Assembly (NCBI GenBank): GCA_910583935.1
Contig: CAJTZM010000003.1
Coordinates: forward strand, 62,001-126,000
Direction: 5' to 3'
DNA from: an uncultured Oscillospiraceae bacterium
Lineage (GTDB): Bacteria; Bacillota; Clostridia; Oscillospirales; Ruminococcaceae
DNA: 64,000 nt
In this document: positions 1 to 8,158 of the stretch, one piece after another
Layout of the letters: every line of letters starts with the position of its first letter
How positions within the stretch are numbered: position 1 is the first letter of the stretch
Made by a program: the position numbers and the translations under genes
Notes under the pieces: generated by a model
The model's database searches: none
Seen by the model: the letters and a program-made list of their open reading frames with translations, nothing else
What the model was told of the DNA's origin: nothing

Positions 1-2211
1 AGCCTAGCGCCGCTGCCGGAGGTAATCGCCGCCTCCACCGGCCTTTCCGCCGCCAGCAAAAAGGTCCTCGGGCAGTACGAGGGGCTGCTGGAGCGCCTTG
101 GCCCGGAATTCGAAATTCTCCGCCGCGTTCCTCTGGAGGAAATTAGACGGCAGGCCGGTCCCAGTATCGCAGAGGGGATCCGGCGGCTGCGGGCAGGCCA
201 GGTCCGCAGGATCCCCGGCTACGACGGCGAATACGGAAAAATCCTTTTGCTAAGCCTGTCCGAGCGGCAGGCGCTGGAGGGGCAGACCTCCTTGTTCGGC
301 ATATCCTCTTTGCCGGACGCTGTCCCTGCCCCATCCAAGCCCATTTCCGCGCCCCCATCCTCCGCGCCGCAGGAGCAAAGCAATCCAAAGGCCGTCGTTT
401 TGCCGGACCGGCTGAACCAGGAGCAATTCGACGCCGTACATGCGCCGGAGCCCGCTGTGGCGGTGGTCGCCGGGCCCGGTACCGGCAAGACCAAAACCCT
501 GGTGGCCCGTATCGCCTATCTCATCGGCGAAAGAGGCGTCAGCCCCTCCCAAATCACCGCCGTGACCTTCACCAACCTGGCCGCCGCCGAGCTGCGTCAG
601 CGGCTGGAGGAGCAGCTGGGTGGAAAGCGGGCCGTTCGGGGCCTTACGGTAGGCACCTTCCATTCCATCTGCCGGACGCTTTTGGGAGAAGTCTCGCTGG
701 CGGCAGAGCCCGACGCCATGGAGCTGGCCGCCCATGTCATTGAGACACAGGGCCTGTCCATTTCCCCCCGCCGCTTTTTGCAGGAGGTTTCCCAAATCAA
801 AAACGGCGCCGACCGGCAGACGGAGCGGCTTTCGGAGGAATCCTTTCAGCAGTACCAATCCCTTCTAACACAGCGGCAGCTTTTGGATTTTGACGATCTT
901 CTTCTGCGGGCGCTGGCTGGTCCGACCGGCTCTTTGCGCCGTTTCACCCATCTGCTGGTGGACGAATTCCAGGATGTCAACGACCTGCAGTACCGGCTGA
1001 TCCGCCGGTGGAGCAAGGGCGGGCAGGGGCTGTTTGTCATCGGCGATCCGGATCAGGCCATCTACGGCTTTCGGGGTGCCGGTTCCGACTGCTTTTCCCG
1101 GCTGGAATCGGACCTTCCCCACCTGCGGACGATCTATCTGCGCCAAAACTACCGCAGCTCCCCCCAGATTCTTTCCGCCGCTTTGTCCGCCATCGCCCCA
1201 AACCCAGGGCCAGACCGCGTTTTGCTCTCCAACCGCCCAGACGGGGACCCAATATGCCTGATTCAGGCGCAGGACGACTGGGGCGAGGCCATTGCCATCG
1301 CCCGGCAGATCGCCCGGATGACCGGCGGCATGGGGATGCTGGAGGCCCAAAGCCCGGAGGACGGCCAACAAATCCGCTCCTTTTCCGAAATTGCCGTCCT
1401 TTGCCGCACCCACCGGCAGCTGCTGACGGTGGAAAAATGTCTCCGGCACGACAGTATCCCCTGTGTTGTCAGCGGCCGGGAGGATTATCTTTCCGATTCG
1501 CAGGTTCGGGGAATTCTGGGGTTCTTTCGCTCGCTTCGGCAGATCCGGGACACGGCGGCGCTGGAAAACGCCCTGCGCTTTCTTTGGCGCTGCCCGGCCG
1601 ACGTCATCGAGCAGGCGGCCGAAACGGTCCGCGGGCTGGAATGCTGGGATATAAGCCTCTTGCGGGACCGGTGGCAGCCTTACCCTCATCTGACCCCCTG
1701 GCTGGACGAGGCGGAAAAATTCCTGCCGCTGACCGGCAAGGAAAATCCCCGCAAGCTGTTGGACCGCTGGCAGGAAGGCCGTCCTCTTTCCCCTGCGGTG
1801 GAAAAGCTGCAAAATGCCTCGGTCTTTTTTCACGATCTCAACACCTTTTTAGACGCCGCCCTGATGGGACAGGAGGGAGATCTGCGCCGGACATCCGGCA
1901 GCGGCATTTCCTCCGGAGCCGTCCGGTTGATAACACTGCACGGGGCCAAAGGGCTGGAATTCCCGGCAGTCTTTTTAGCGGGGGTCAAAAAAGGTTCCAT
2001 ACCACTGGAAACAGCTAAGGGAGAGGTGGATCCCCAGGAGGAGCGGCGGCTGTTTTTTGTGGGCCTCACCCGGGCCCAGGAGGAATTATTTCTTACCACC
2101 TCCGGCGAGCCTTCCGCCTTTCTATCAGATCTGTCCGCCGAAAAGATGCGGGTAAAGCCGGCCGCTGCCCGTCCGGTTCAAGCCGAACAGCTCAGCTTGT
2201 TTTCCCTTTAG
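1..2211 (+). CDS. EndoQ-type nuclease / UvrD-Rep helicase fusion (5' part outside window)
   Basis: The reading frame is open from base 1, so the gene begins left of the window; 736 codons are visible. Roughly the first 80 residues, ending in IPGYDGEYGKILL, look like the tail of the PHP-like endonuclease Q family. The rest is a superfamily 1A helicase: a Walker A motif VAGPGTGKTKTL near visible residue 160, Walker B LVDEFQDVND, GDPDQAIYGFRG, QNYRSS, TLHGAKGLEFP and FVGLTRAQEEL. EndoQ cuts 5' of deaminated bases, and a fused helicase would unwind DNA next to the incision, so a repair role is inferred. A Met at 247 could be mistaken for the start, but that would cut through the conserved EndoQ tail. 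A strong hairpin terminator follows. Confidence 0.85.
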   Translation, partial: SLAPLPEVIAASTGLSAASKKVLGQYEGLLERLGPEFEILRRVPLEEIRRQAGPSIAEGIRRLRAGQVRRIPGYDGEYGKILLLSLSERQALEGQTSLFGISSLPDAVPAPSKPISAPPSSAPQEQSNPKAVVLPDRLNQEQFDAVHAPEPAVAVVAGPGTGKTKTLVARIAYLIGERGVSPSQITAVTFTNLAAAELRQRLEEQLGGKRAVRGLTVGTFHSICRTLLGEVSLAAEPDAMELAAHVIETQGLSISPRRFLQEVSQIKNGADRQTERLSEESFQQYQSLLTQRQLLDFDDLLLRALAGPTGSLRRFTHLLVDEFQDVNDLQYRLIRRWSKGGQGLFVIGDPDQAIYGFRGAGSDCFSRLESDLPHLRTIYLRQNYRSSPQILSAALSAIAPNPGPDRVLLSNRPDGDPICLIQAQDDWGEAIAIARQIARMTGGMGMLEAQSPEDGQQIRSFSEIAVLCRTHRQLLTVEKCLRHDSIPCVVSGREDYLSDSQVRGILGFFRSLRQIRDTAALENALRFLWRCPADVIEQAAETVRGLECWDISLLRDRWQPYPHLTPWLDEAEKFLPLTGKENPRKLLDRWQEGRPLSPAVEKLQNASVFFHDLNTFLDAALMGQEGDLRRTSGSGISSGAVRLITLHGAKGLEFPAVFLAGVKKGSIPLETAKGEVDPQEERRLFFVGLTRAQEELFLTTSGEPSAFLSDLSAEKMRVKPAAARPVQAEQLSLFSL

Positions 2212-2254
2212 GGCGCTGGCGTTTTGCCCAAGCTGGGGGCGCGTCTCGTTTCCT

Positions 2255-2305
2255 AAAAAACGCGGCGTATCAACTGCTTTAAAGCAATTGATACGCCGCG
2301 TTTTT
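2255..2305. terminator. Bidirectional 18-bp hairpin terminator
   Basis: A-tract, perfect 18-bp stem (AAAAACGCGGCGTATCAA and its complement), 14-nt loop and T-tract. It serves the helicase gene on + and abuts the 3' CCA of the tRNA-Arg gene on minus, so it can end both transcripts. Confidence 0.85.
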
Positions 2306-2379
2306 GGTACGCCTGATAGGAATCGAACCTACGCACCCGGCTCCGGAGGCCGGTGCTCTATCCACTGAGCTACAGGCGC
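2305..2379 (-). tRNA. tRNA-Arg (anticodon CCG)
   Basis: Cloverleaf on the minus strand: acceptor GCGCCTG, D arm TAGCTCAGTGGATAGAGCA, anticodon stem CCGGC with loop CTCCGGA (anticodon CCG), T arm with GGTTCGATTCC, and an encoded CCA. The acceptor closes with a G-T wobble at the first pair. It decodes CGG. Confidence 0.95.
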
Positions 2380-2471
2380 ATATAAAATTCCACAGCAAAT
2401 TATACCACGCTTTTTCAAAAAAAGCAAAGCTATTTTTGAAAAAAGCAAAAAATATTTTTTCAAAAAATCCA

Positions 2472-2500
2472 TTGACATTCCTTTGCTTAAATGCTATAAT
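2472..2500 (+). promoter_or_regulatory. Sigma-70 promoter of tRNA-Leu
   Basis: TTGACA (2472-2477), 17-nt spacer, TATAAT (2495-2500). Both hexamers match the consensus fully. The tRNA begins 38 nt after the -10. Confidence 0.85.
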
Positions 2501-2538
2501 GCCATATGTTGACACAATCTGCTGTTTGCAGAGAATAT

Positions 2539-2625
2539 GCGGGTATGGCGGAATTGGCAGACGCGTTAGATTCAGGTTCTAATGGTCGCAAGGCTGTGCA
2601 GGTTCAAGTCCTGTTACCCGCACCA
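2539..2625 (+). tRNA. tRNA-Leu (anticodon CAG)
   Basis: 87-nt class II tRNA: acceptor GCGGGTA/TACCCGC, D arm TGGCGGAATTGGCAGACGCG, anticodon loop TTCAGGT inside stem TTAGA/TCTAA (anticodon CAG), a long variable arm, T arm GGTTCAAGTCC and an encoded CCA at 2623-2625. Confidence 0.95.
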
Positions 2626-2631
2626 TCAGGC

Positions 2632-2666
2632 AAGGGCCTGGAGTCATTTCGTGCTCCGGGCCTTTT
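2632..2666 (+). terminator. Terminator after tRNA-Leu
   Basis: Stem AAGGGCCTGGAG against CTCCGGGCCTT with a 10-nt loop, followed by TTTT. Confidence 0.7.
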
Positions 2667-2754
2667 CCTATATCCAAACAGTTGCCCACGCCCAGGATGG
2701 TTCCAAGCTGAATGGGTTCGCCAATTTAAGAAAAATCACAAGGGGAGGAAAACC

Positions 2755-2979
2755 ATGCAAAAAGTAGTCTACATAAGTAACAGCCGTGATTATACTGAGC
2801 AGAATGATATTAACGATAATAAATATCTTGTTCGTATTAATAAATTGTTAGAAGATGGTTGGGCCATTTCGCAAATGAATACGCAAACAGTAGACGTCGA
2901 TCCTAAACTTGAAAATTATCTGCATAAAGAAACTCTTGTGTCGTTTGTGATTCTTGAAAAACCCGGAAAAGACGAATAA
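2755..2979 (+). CDS. Small hypothetical protein (74 aa)
   Basis: ATG at 2755 is preceded by AGGGGAGG at a 7-nt spacing, which selects it over upstream in-frame ATGs that lie in the tRNA-Leu gene. The product is soluble, charged and has no membrane segment. The pattern 'LVRINKLLEDGWAISQMN ... FVILEK' recalls small DUF4177-like one-domain proteins, but this is only a resemblance. The gene is A+T-rich compared with the helicase upstream. It stands alone between the tRNA terminator and a noncoding stretch. Function unknown. Confidence 0.6.
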   Translation: MQKVVYISNSRDYTEQNDINDNKYLVRINKLLEDGWAISQMNTQTVDVDPKLENYLHKETLVSFVILEKPGKDE

Positions 2980-3220
2980 TTTTCTATGCCTAATTTGAGA
3001 AATTCTCATAAAACGTTTGGTTCCAGGGATAAGTTGGTTCTTTTTTAAGTGACAGCTGTTTTGAACAGATATCAAAAATTTGGAACTTAAAAATCATAAA
3101 GAGTAAAAAGCAGAAAATGGCAATGATTGCAATGTAAAAATAAAATATAGCTTGATCTGGACTGGGATGTCCTATTTTTTATATTTTGGATGGGTATCTA
3201 TTTTGTAACCCAAACCCAGG

Positions 3221-3252
3221 CCGGAGTAAAGGAATCTTTGCTCCGGTTTTTG
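3221..3252 (+). terminator. Hairpin terminator
   Basis: CCGGAGTAAAG/CTTTGCTCCGG stem with a short loop and a T5 run. It lies about 240 nt past the 74-aa gene. Confidence 0.7.
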
Positions 3253-3445
3253 TATATGGCAATTGTACCATCCGCCTGACGATTGGAGACCATGCAGATA
3301 TGACAGAGCTCGAAAAGAATTTTTGGACGAATTCAAACGATTAGATGCTGTTTACCGGGATATTTTTGGTCGTTCTCGCCACGCTATTTCATTTATGATC
3401 CAGGCTCAGGCTGCAGATTCATTTTCCCTGATCGCAAACCAAAAA

Positions 3446-3482
3446 AGTCTCGATTTTCTCATCAAGGATCGAGGCTTTTTTC
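3446..3482 (+). terminator. Hairpin terminator
   Basis: AAAGTCTCGAT/ATCGAGGCTTT stem (one G-T pair) followed by TTTTTT. Confidence 0.75.
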
Positions 3483-3554
3483 TTTGCTGTCGGCCGAGAA
3501 TAAACAGGCCGGAAAATCCTCTTGATACACTTTTTTAAAAAAGCCGACAATTCC

Positions 3555-3583
3555 TTGCTCTCTCTTTAAATTTTTGCTATACT
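3555..3583 (+). promoter_or_regulatory. Predicted promoter of the MATE gene
   Basis: TTGCTC (3555-3560), 17-nt spacer, TATACT (3578-3583), 60 nt before the start codon. Confidence 0.6.
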
Positions 3584-3643
3584 AAAGGTTAATTGTCCGA
3601 ATGACCATCTTTTCTGTCTATCATCTGAAAGGAAGCGATTCAA

Positions 3644-5041
3644 TTGAAAAAAGGTTCCCAGGCGGACTTTGGGAGCGGCAGCATCGGCAAACTGCTTTTT
3701 TCCATGGCCGTGCCGGCCATTACCGCGCAGTTAATTAACCTTTTATACAATATTGTAGATCGGATGTACATCGGCCATATCCCCGACATAGGAGCTACCG
3801 CTCTGACCGGCGTAGGCGTGACCTTTCCCGTCATCACGCTGATCACCGCCTTCAGTTCCCTAATCGGCATGGGCGGCGCCGCCCGGGCCGCGATCTTCAT
3901 GGGTCGGCAGGACAACGATACTGCGGAGGAAATCCTCGGCAACTGCTGTGCGGCATTGGCCTGTGTCGCCGTGATTCTGACCGGCGCGATCCTCATTTTC
4001 TGCGAGCCGCTTTTGATGGCCTTTGGCGCCAGCGCCGATACCATCGGCTACGCTTCCGGCTATCTTCGGATCTACGCCTCCGGCACCATCTTCGTACAGA
4101 CCGTTATGGGTTTAAACATGTTTATTACCTGCCAAGGATTTGCACAGGTTGGGATGAAAACCACCATAATCGGCGCTGTCTGCAACATCATTCTGGACCC
4201 TATCTTTATTTTCCTTTTTGGGATGGGGGTGCAGGGCGCTGCGTTGGCTACCGTCCTTTCCCAGGCGGTTTCCGCCATTTGGGTTCTGGCGTTTTTAACC
4301 GGGAAAAAGACTCTGCTGCGCATCCGGCTCTCTCTGCTGCGCATCCGGCCGGCAATCATCGGACCGGTGCTGGCTCTGGGCGTATCCCCCTTTATTATGC
4401 AGTCGACTGAAAGCCTGCTGTCTATCTGCTTTAACACCCAGCTGCAGCGCTTCGGCGGCGATCTGGCGGTAGGCGCTATGGCGATTTTAACCAGCGTCAT
4501 GCAGTTTGGCATGCTGCCCTTAATGGGTCTTACCCAGGGCGCTCAGCCGATTATCAGCTATAATTTCGGCGCTGGGAATCCCGGGCGCGTGAAAAAAACC
4601 TTCCAGCTTCTGCTGGCCTGCAGTCTGGCTTTTACCTTTGTGCTGTGGAGCGGCTGCATGTTTGCTCCAAAAATCTTCATTTTGATTTTCAGCTCCGATT
4701 CGGCGCTGATTGAGATTTCCGTCTGGGCAATGCGCATTTATATGGCGTCCTCCCTTTTTTTCGGCGCACAGATTGCCTGCCAGCAAACCTTTATCGCTTT
4801 AGGGCAGGCGGCGGTCTCGCTTTTCCTCGCGCTGCTTCGGAAGGTCATTTTGCTGATCCCGCTGATTTTTATCCTGCCCTTCTTTTTTTCCGATCAGGTC
4901 TTCGCCGTCTTTCTGGCGGAACCGGTGGCAGATTTACTGGCTGTCGCCGTTACGTCCCTCTTATTTTTCCTCCGCTTTCGCAAAATTTTGGCTGAGCTGC
5001 GGCAAGGCTCCTTGGATGGGAATCCAAAAGCGGTGGAATAA
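3644..5041 (+). CDS. MATE family cation/drug antiporter
   Basis: 465-residue polytopic membrane protein of MATE length, with about 12 hydrophobic segments in two homologous halves. The N-terminus has MATE-like features: 'KLLFSMAVPAITAQLINLLY', 'IVDRMYIGH' and 'ALTGVGVTFPVI'. The second half contains 'MGLTQGAQPIISYNFGAG', the classic second MATE signature. Such proteins export cationic drugs or metabolites in exchange for Na+ or H+. The start is TTG at 3644, with AAAGGAAG 8 nt upstream; no ATG fits. It is a single-gene unit with its own promoter. Substrate cannot be read from sequence. Confidence 0.9.
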   Translation: MKKGSQADFGSGSIGKLLFSMAVPAITAQLINLLYNIVDRMYIGHIPDIGATALTGVGVTFPVITLITAFSSLIGMGGAARAAIFMGRQDNDTAEEILGNCCAALACVAVILTGAILIFCEPLLMAFGASADTIGYASGYLRIYASGTIFVQTVMGLNMFITCQGFAQVGMKTTIIGAVCNIILDPIFIFLFGMGVQGAALATVLSQAVSAIWVLAFLTGKKTLLRIRLSLLRIRPAIIGPVLALGVSPFIMQSTESLLSICFNTQLQRFGGDLAVGAMAILTSVMQFGMLPLMGLTQGAQPIISYNFGAGNPGRVKKTFQLLLACSLAFTFVLWSGCMFAPKIFILIFSSDSALIEISVWAMRIYMASSLFFGAQIACQQTFIALGQAAVSLFLALLRKVILLIPLIFILPFFFSDQVFAVFLAEPVADLLAVAVTSLLFFLRFRKILAELRQGSLDGNPKAVE

Positions 5042-5061
5042 TCCTTTTTCCCGCCGTCGGA

Positions 5062-5091
5062 TTGTCTTTTTCACCGTTTCGGTGTTATAAT
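5062..5091 (+). promoter_or_regulatory. Predicted promoter of the trkA pair
   Basis: TTGTCT (5062-5067), 18-nt spacer, TATAAT (5086-5091). The spacer contains a small inverted repeat CACCG/CGGTG. Confidence 0.6.
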
Positions 5092-5153
5092 GCTCTGTGC
5101 TAGTCTCTGCGGCGTAGCCGCCGCTTTATCCTTTTATCAAAGGGGAGGAAGTC

Positions 5154-5771
5154 ATGAATATTTTAATCGTCGGTTGCGGCAAGGTCGGTTCCCTGCTGGC
5201 CTCCGAATTGGATCAGATGGGGCACGATGTATCGGTGTTGGACCAGGAAGAATCCCATTTTCTCCTTTTGGATTCAGAATTCTCCGGCTACACAATCAGC
5301 GGCGTCCCCATTGATCAGGACGTGCTCAAGCGTGCGGGGATCGAGGGCTGCGACGCCCTGCTTGCCATGACCGAGGACGATAATATCAACATTATGGTCT
5401 GCCAGATCGCGCGGGAGATTTTTCATATTCAAACGGTATTGGCCCGAATCTTCGACCCGGAACGGGAAAAAATCTTCTCCGCTTTCCATATCCGCACCGT
5501 CAGCCCTACCAATCTCACCGTCGATATGGTGCTTTCCGCCCTATCCGGGTCCTATGAGGCGCGCCATACCCTTATTGGCAACGCCACCCTTTCCTATTAC
5601 ACCATTCGCCCACAAAAGGAATGGACCGGCCGGTACCTCAGAGATCTGCAAATCGCCGATACCCATCTGCTGGGGGCGCTGCATCCGGACGGCGGCTTCA
5701 CCCTGGTAAAAACCGGACAGGAAACCCTGGGAACCGGCGATCTGCTGATTGCCGCCCGGGTGATTGACTGA
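5154..5771 (+). CDS. TrkA-type K+ uptake regulator, first paralogue
   Basis: 205 residues made of an RCK-N Rossmann domain (VGCGKVG at residues 6-12; 'LLAMTEDDNINIMVCQIA', residues about 79-96) and a short RCK-C-like end. TrkA subunits bind NAD(H) or nucleotides on the cytoplasmic side of Trk/Ktr potassium channels and gate them. ATG at 5154 follows GGGGAGGAAG. It is followed 23 nt later by a second TrkA-like gene, so the two probably form a hetero- or homomeric gating ring. No TrkH/KtrB channel gene lies in the window. Confidence 0.88.
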   Translation: MNILIVGCGKVGSLLASELDQMGHDVSVLDQEESHFLLLDSEFSGYTISGVPIDQDVLKRAGIEGCDALLAMTEDDNINIMVCQIAREIFHIQTVLARIFDPEREKIFSAFHIRTVSPTNLTVDMVLSALSGSYEARHTLIGNATLSYYTIRPQKEWTGRYLRDLQIADTHLLGALHPDGGFTLVKTGQETLGTGDLLIAARVID

Positions 5772-5794
5772 GTTGGGAGAAGGAGGCTGTTTTT

Positions 5795-6454
5795 ATGAAA
5801 GTGATTGTCGTCGGCGGTGGAAAAATTGGTTTTTATCTGACCCAGACGCTGCTGGAGCACGGGCACGAGCCGGTGCTCATCGAAAAAGATCCCGAAGCCT
5901 GCCTGCGGATCGCCAATAGTTTGGATCTTCCGGTGATTCAAGGGGATGGCACGGTGCTGGACACGCTGGAAAGCGCCGGGATCCTGGACTGCGACGCTTT
6001 GATCGGCGTATCCGGACGGGACGAGGACAACCTGGTAGCCTGCCAGCTGGCTAAGCGCTGCTTCGGAGTAAACCGGACGGTGGCACGGGTCAACAATCCA
6101 AAAAATCTTCCGGTTATGAAGCAGCTGGGGGTTGATATCCCCATCAGCAGCACTGATAATATCGCCCGGCTGCTGGAGCACGAGGTGGATTCGGCGGTCA
6201 TCAAGGAATTGATGAGTTTAAACCGGGGCGAGGCCTCCCTTAACGAGCTGGAGCTGCCGAAAAACTATAAGCTTCACGGTAAGGTCCTTAGCGAATTAAA
6301 GCTGCCGGTAGAGTCTATCATCGTTTCCATCTTTCGGGACGGCAGCCTGATCATCCCCCGGGGCAATACACAGCTATTAAGCGGCGACCGGATGGTGGTC
6401 ATGTGCAAAAGCCAGGCCATGCACGAGTTAAGCCGCCGGCTGGAGCTGCAATAA
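5795..6454 (+). CDS. trkA: TrkA-type K+ uptake regulator, second paralogue
   Basis: 219 residues: RCK-N domain starting MKVIVVGGGKIG with a second Rossmann acidic residue in 'VLIEKDPE' and the TrkA-like segment 'ALIGVSGRDEDNLVACQLAK', then an RCK-C domain ending 'SGDRMVVMCKSQAMHELSRR'. It resembles bacterial TrkA halves more closely than its neighbour does. ATG at 5795 follows GGAGGC. It is co-transcribed with the upstream paralogue and only 13 nt from the methyltransferase gene downstream. Confidence 0.9.
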   Translation: MKVIVVGGGKIGFYLTQTLLEHGHEPVLIEKDPEACLRIANSLDLPVIQGDGTVLDTLESAGILDCDALIGVSGRDEDNLVACQLAKRCFGVNRTVARVNNPKNLPVMKQLGVDIPISSTDNIARLLEHEVDSAVIKELMSLNRGEASLNELELPKNYKLHGKVLSELKLPVESIIVSIFRDGSLIIPRGNTQLLSGDRMVVMCKSQAMHELSRRLELQ

Positions 6455-6467
6455 AAGGAGGAGGGTC

Positions 6468-7193
6468 ATGGAGCCGTCTTTTTCCTGGGAGACCCTGTCC
6501 CCTTCTCTTTGCATCTGTGTCAGCGGCGACCATCGGTTCGGGACCGACGCGTTTCTGCTTTCTGCTTTCGCCGCGCCCCGGCGAAAGGATCTCTGTTGCG
6601 ATTTAGGCTGCGGCTGCGGCATCGTCCCGCTTTTGTGGTTTCGGGACCAGCCGCCCAGGCTTTGCTATGGGGTGGATATTCAAGAAGATGCGATCAGCCT
6701 ATTGTGCAAAACGGTGGATAAAAATGGGCTGCGGGACCGTCTGATCCCGCTGACAGCCGATTTAAAGGCGCTTTGCGCCCTGCCCTGCGGACCGCTGGAT
6801 CTGGTGACCTGCAATCCCCCGTATAAGGCGGCCGGCAGCGGGATTTTAAGCGATCAAAACGCCCAGCGAATTGCCCGGCACGAGGTACTCTGTACCATCG
6901 GCGATGTTTGCCGGGCGGCGGGCCGTCTGCTGCGCTTTGGCGGACGTTTCTGCCTTTGCCAGCGGCCGGAGCGGCTGTACGACACCCTCGCGGCCATGGC
7001 CGGCGCCGGAATCGAGCCGAAGCGGCTCCGCTTCGTCCAGCAGCGGCCGGAAAAAGCGCCCTGGCTGTTTTTAGTCGAGGGAAAAAAAGGCGCAAAGCCT
7101 TCCATGAAAGTGGAGCCGCCGCTTTTTATCGAAGGGGAAGGCGGCTTTTCTCGAGAGCTTTTAAATATTTATCACAAAGAGGAAAATCGGTGA
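6468..7193 (+). CDS. tRNA1(Val) (adenine37-N6)-methyltransferase-like (TrmN6/YfiC family)
   Basis: 241-residue class I SAM methyltransferase. The SAM motif is DLGCGCG (residues 45-51) and the adenine-N6 catalytic motif is NPPY (residues 116-119). The family modifies A37 of tRNA-Val or related RNAs. It precedes rsmI by 16 nt, the usual Firmicute pairing, which supports an RNA substrate. The C-terminal 40 residues ('ALFIEGEGGFS'-like) match the family tail. ATG at 6468 has AGGAGGAGG upstream. Confidence 0.88.
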   Translation: MEPSFSWETLSPSLCICVSGDHRFGTDAFLLSAFAAPRRKDLCCDLGCGCGIVPLLWFRDQPPRLCYGVDIQEDAISLLCKTVDKNGLRDRLIPLTADLKALCALPCGPLDLVTCNPPYKAAGSGILSDQNAQRIARHEVLCTIGDVCRAAGRLLRFGGRFCLCQRPERLYDTLAAMAGAGIEPKRLRFVQQRPEKAPWLFLVEGKKGAKPSMKVEPPLFIEGEGGFSRELLNIYHKEENR

Positions 7194-7209
7194 ATCAGGA
7201 GGAAAAGCC

Positions 7210-8034
7210 ATGGTCGGGACTTTATACGTTGTGGGAACGCCTATTGGGAATTTGTCGGACTTTTCCCCGCGGGCGGTGCAGACCCTGCAGGAGGTAGACT
7301 TTATTGCCGCCGAGGACACCCGCGTTACCCAAAAGCTCTTGAACCATTTCCAGATTAAAAAATCGGTTGTCAGCTATTACCAGCACAATCTGCGGGAACG
7401 GGGCGAGGAAATTCTCTCCCGCATCGAGGCGGGAGAAAGCTGCGCAATTGTCACCGACGCGGGAATGCCCTGTATCTCCGATCCCGGCGAGGATCTGGTT
7501 TTTTTGTGCGCACAAAGAGGGATTTCCACCGTCGTGGTCCCTGGGCCGTCGGCGGTCATCTCCGCGCTGGCGGTTTCCGGTCTTCCCACCGCCCGCTTCG
7601 CTTTCGAGGGCTTTTTGAGCACCAACCGTAAAAACCGCATGGAGCACCTGGCCCAGATCGCCGGGGATCAGCACACGCTGATTTTCTACGAGGCGCCTCA
7701 CAAGCTGGTCTATACCCTCCAGGACATGTTGAAGGCGCTGGGCGACCGGCGGATCGCATTGTGCCGGGAGCTGACCAAGCTGCACGAGGAGGTGATCCGC
7801 ACCACCTTTTCCGGCGCGCTGAAGCTGTATGGGGATAAGCCCCCTCGGGGGGAGTACGTGCTGATTGTCGAGGGGGCGCCGGAGCCGGAGCCGGTCCGCC
7901 TGTCTCTGGCGGAAGCAGTCCGGCGGGTCAAGGAGCTGCGGGCATCCGGGCTGCCGGTATCGGAGGCGGCCCGGCAGGTGGCCAAGGAAACCGGATACAA
8001 AAAAGGCGAGCTGTACCGTCTGGCGCTGGAATAG
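7210..8034 (+). CDS. rsmI: 16S rRNA 2'-O-ribose C1402 methyltransferase RsmI
   Basis: 274 residues of the tetrapyrrole-methylase fold. Diagnostic segments are 'LYVVGTPIGNLSDFSPRA' at the N-terminus, 'AAEDTRVTQKLL', 'VTDAGMPCISDPGEDLV', 'VPGPSAVISALAVSGLP', and 'FYEAPHKL'. The enzyme methylates the ribose of C1402 in 16S rRNA using SAM. The C-terminal helical extension 'VSEAARQVAKETGYKKGELYRLAL' is typical. ATG at 7210 follows AGGAGG. Confidence 0.96.
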   Translation: MVGTLYVVGTPIGNLSDFSPRAVQTLQEVDFIAAEDTRVTQKLLNHFQIKKSVVSYYQHNLRERGEEILSRIEAGESCAIVTDAGMPCISDPGEDLVFLCAQRGISTVVVPGPSAVISALAVSGLPTARFAFEGFLSTNRKNRMEHLAQIAGDQHTLIFYEAPHKLVYTLQDMLKALGDRRIALCRELTKLHEEVIRTTFSGALKLYGDKPPRGEYVLIVEGAPEPEPVRLSLAEAVRRVKELRASGLPVSEAARQVAKETGYKKGELYRLALE

Positions 8035-8054
8035 GCGCTTTGGGCCGTCCGCTC

Positions 8055-8079
8055 TGGGCGGGATGCAAAAACCCGCCCA
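8055..8079 (+). terminator. Hairpin after rsmI
   Basis: TGGGCGGG and CCCGCCCA arms with a 9-nt loop, but no U-tract follows. It could be a weak or factor-dependent terminator. Confidence 0.35.
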
Positions 8080-8158
8080 CAAAATTTGAAACGGAGAAGT
8101 TTGTCTTCTTTTCCGCCCTTTTTTCGCATATCTTTTAGGGAAAAAGGGGGCGGATTTT

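Larger units (their letters stand above)
2980..3577. other. A+T-rich intergenic stretch
   Basis: About 600 nt without a convincing gene. It holds two hairpin terminators (3221-3252, 3446-3482) and the upstream part of the MATE promoter. One 91-codon frame (3263-3538) crosses a terminator stem and has no good ribosome site, so I do not call it. Confidence 0.6.

Noticed and set aside
3263..3538. 91-codon open frame upstream of the MATE gene
   Set aside because: It runs through a terminator stem, has no good ribosome site and resembles no family I know.
5090..5314. 74-codon frame overlapping the trkA start
   Set aside because: It overlaps the promoter and the first trkA gene in another frame, with no independent coding signal.
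8055..8079. Riboswitch-like hairpin before the PiT gene
   Set aside because: It is a single stem without the conserved loops of a known riboswitch and is more likely a weak terminator.
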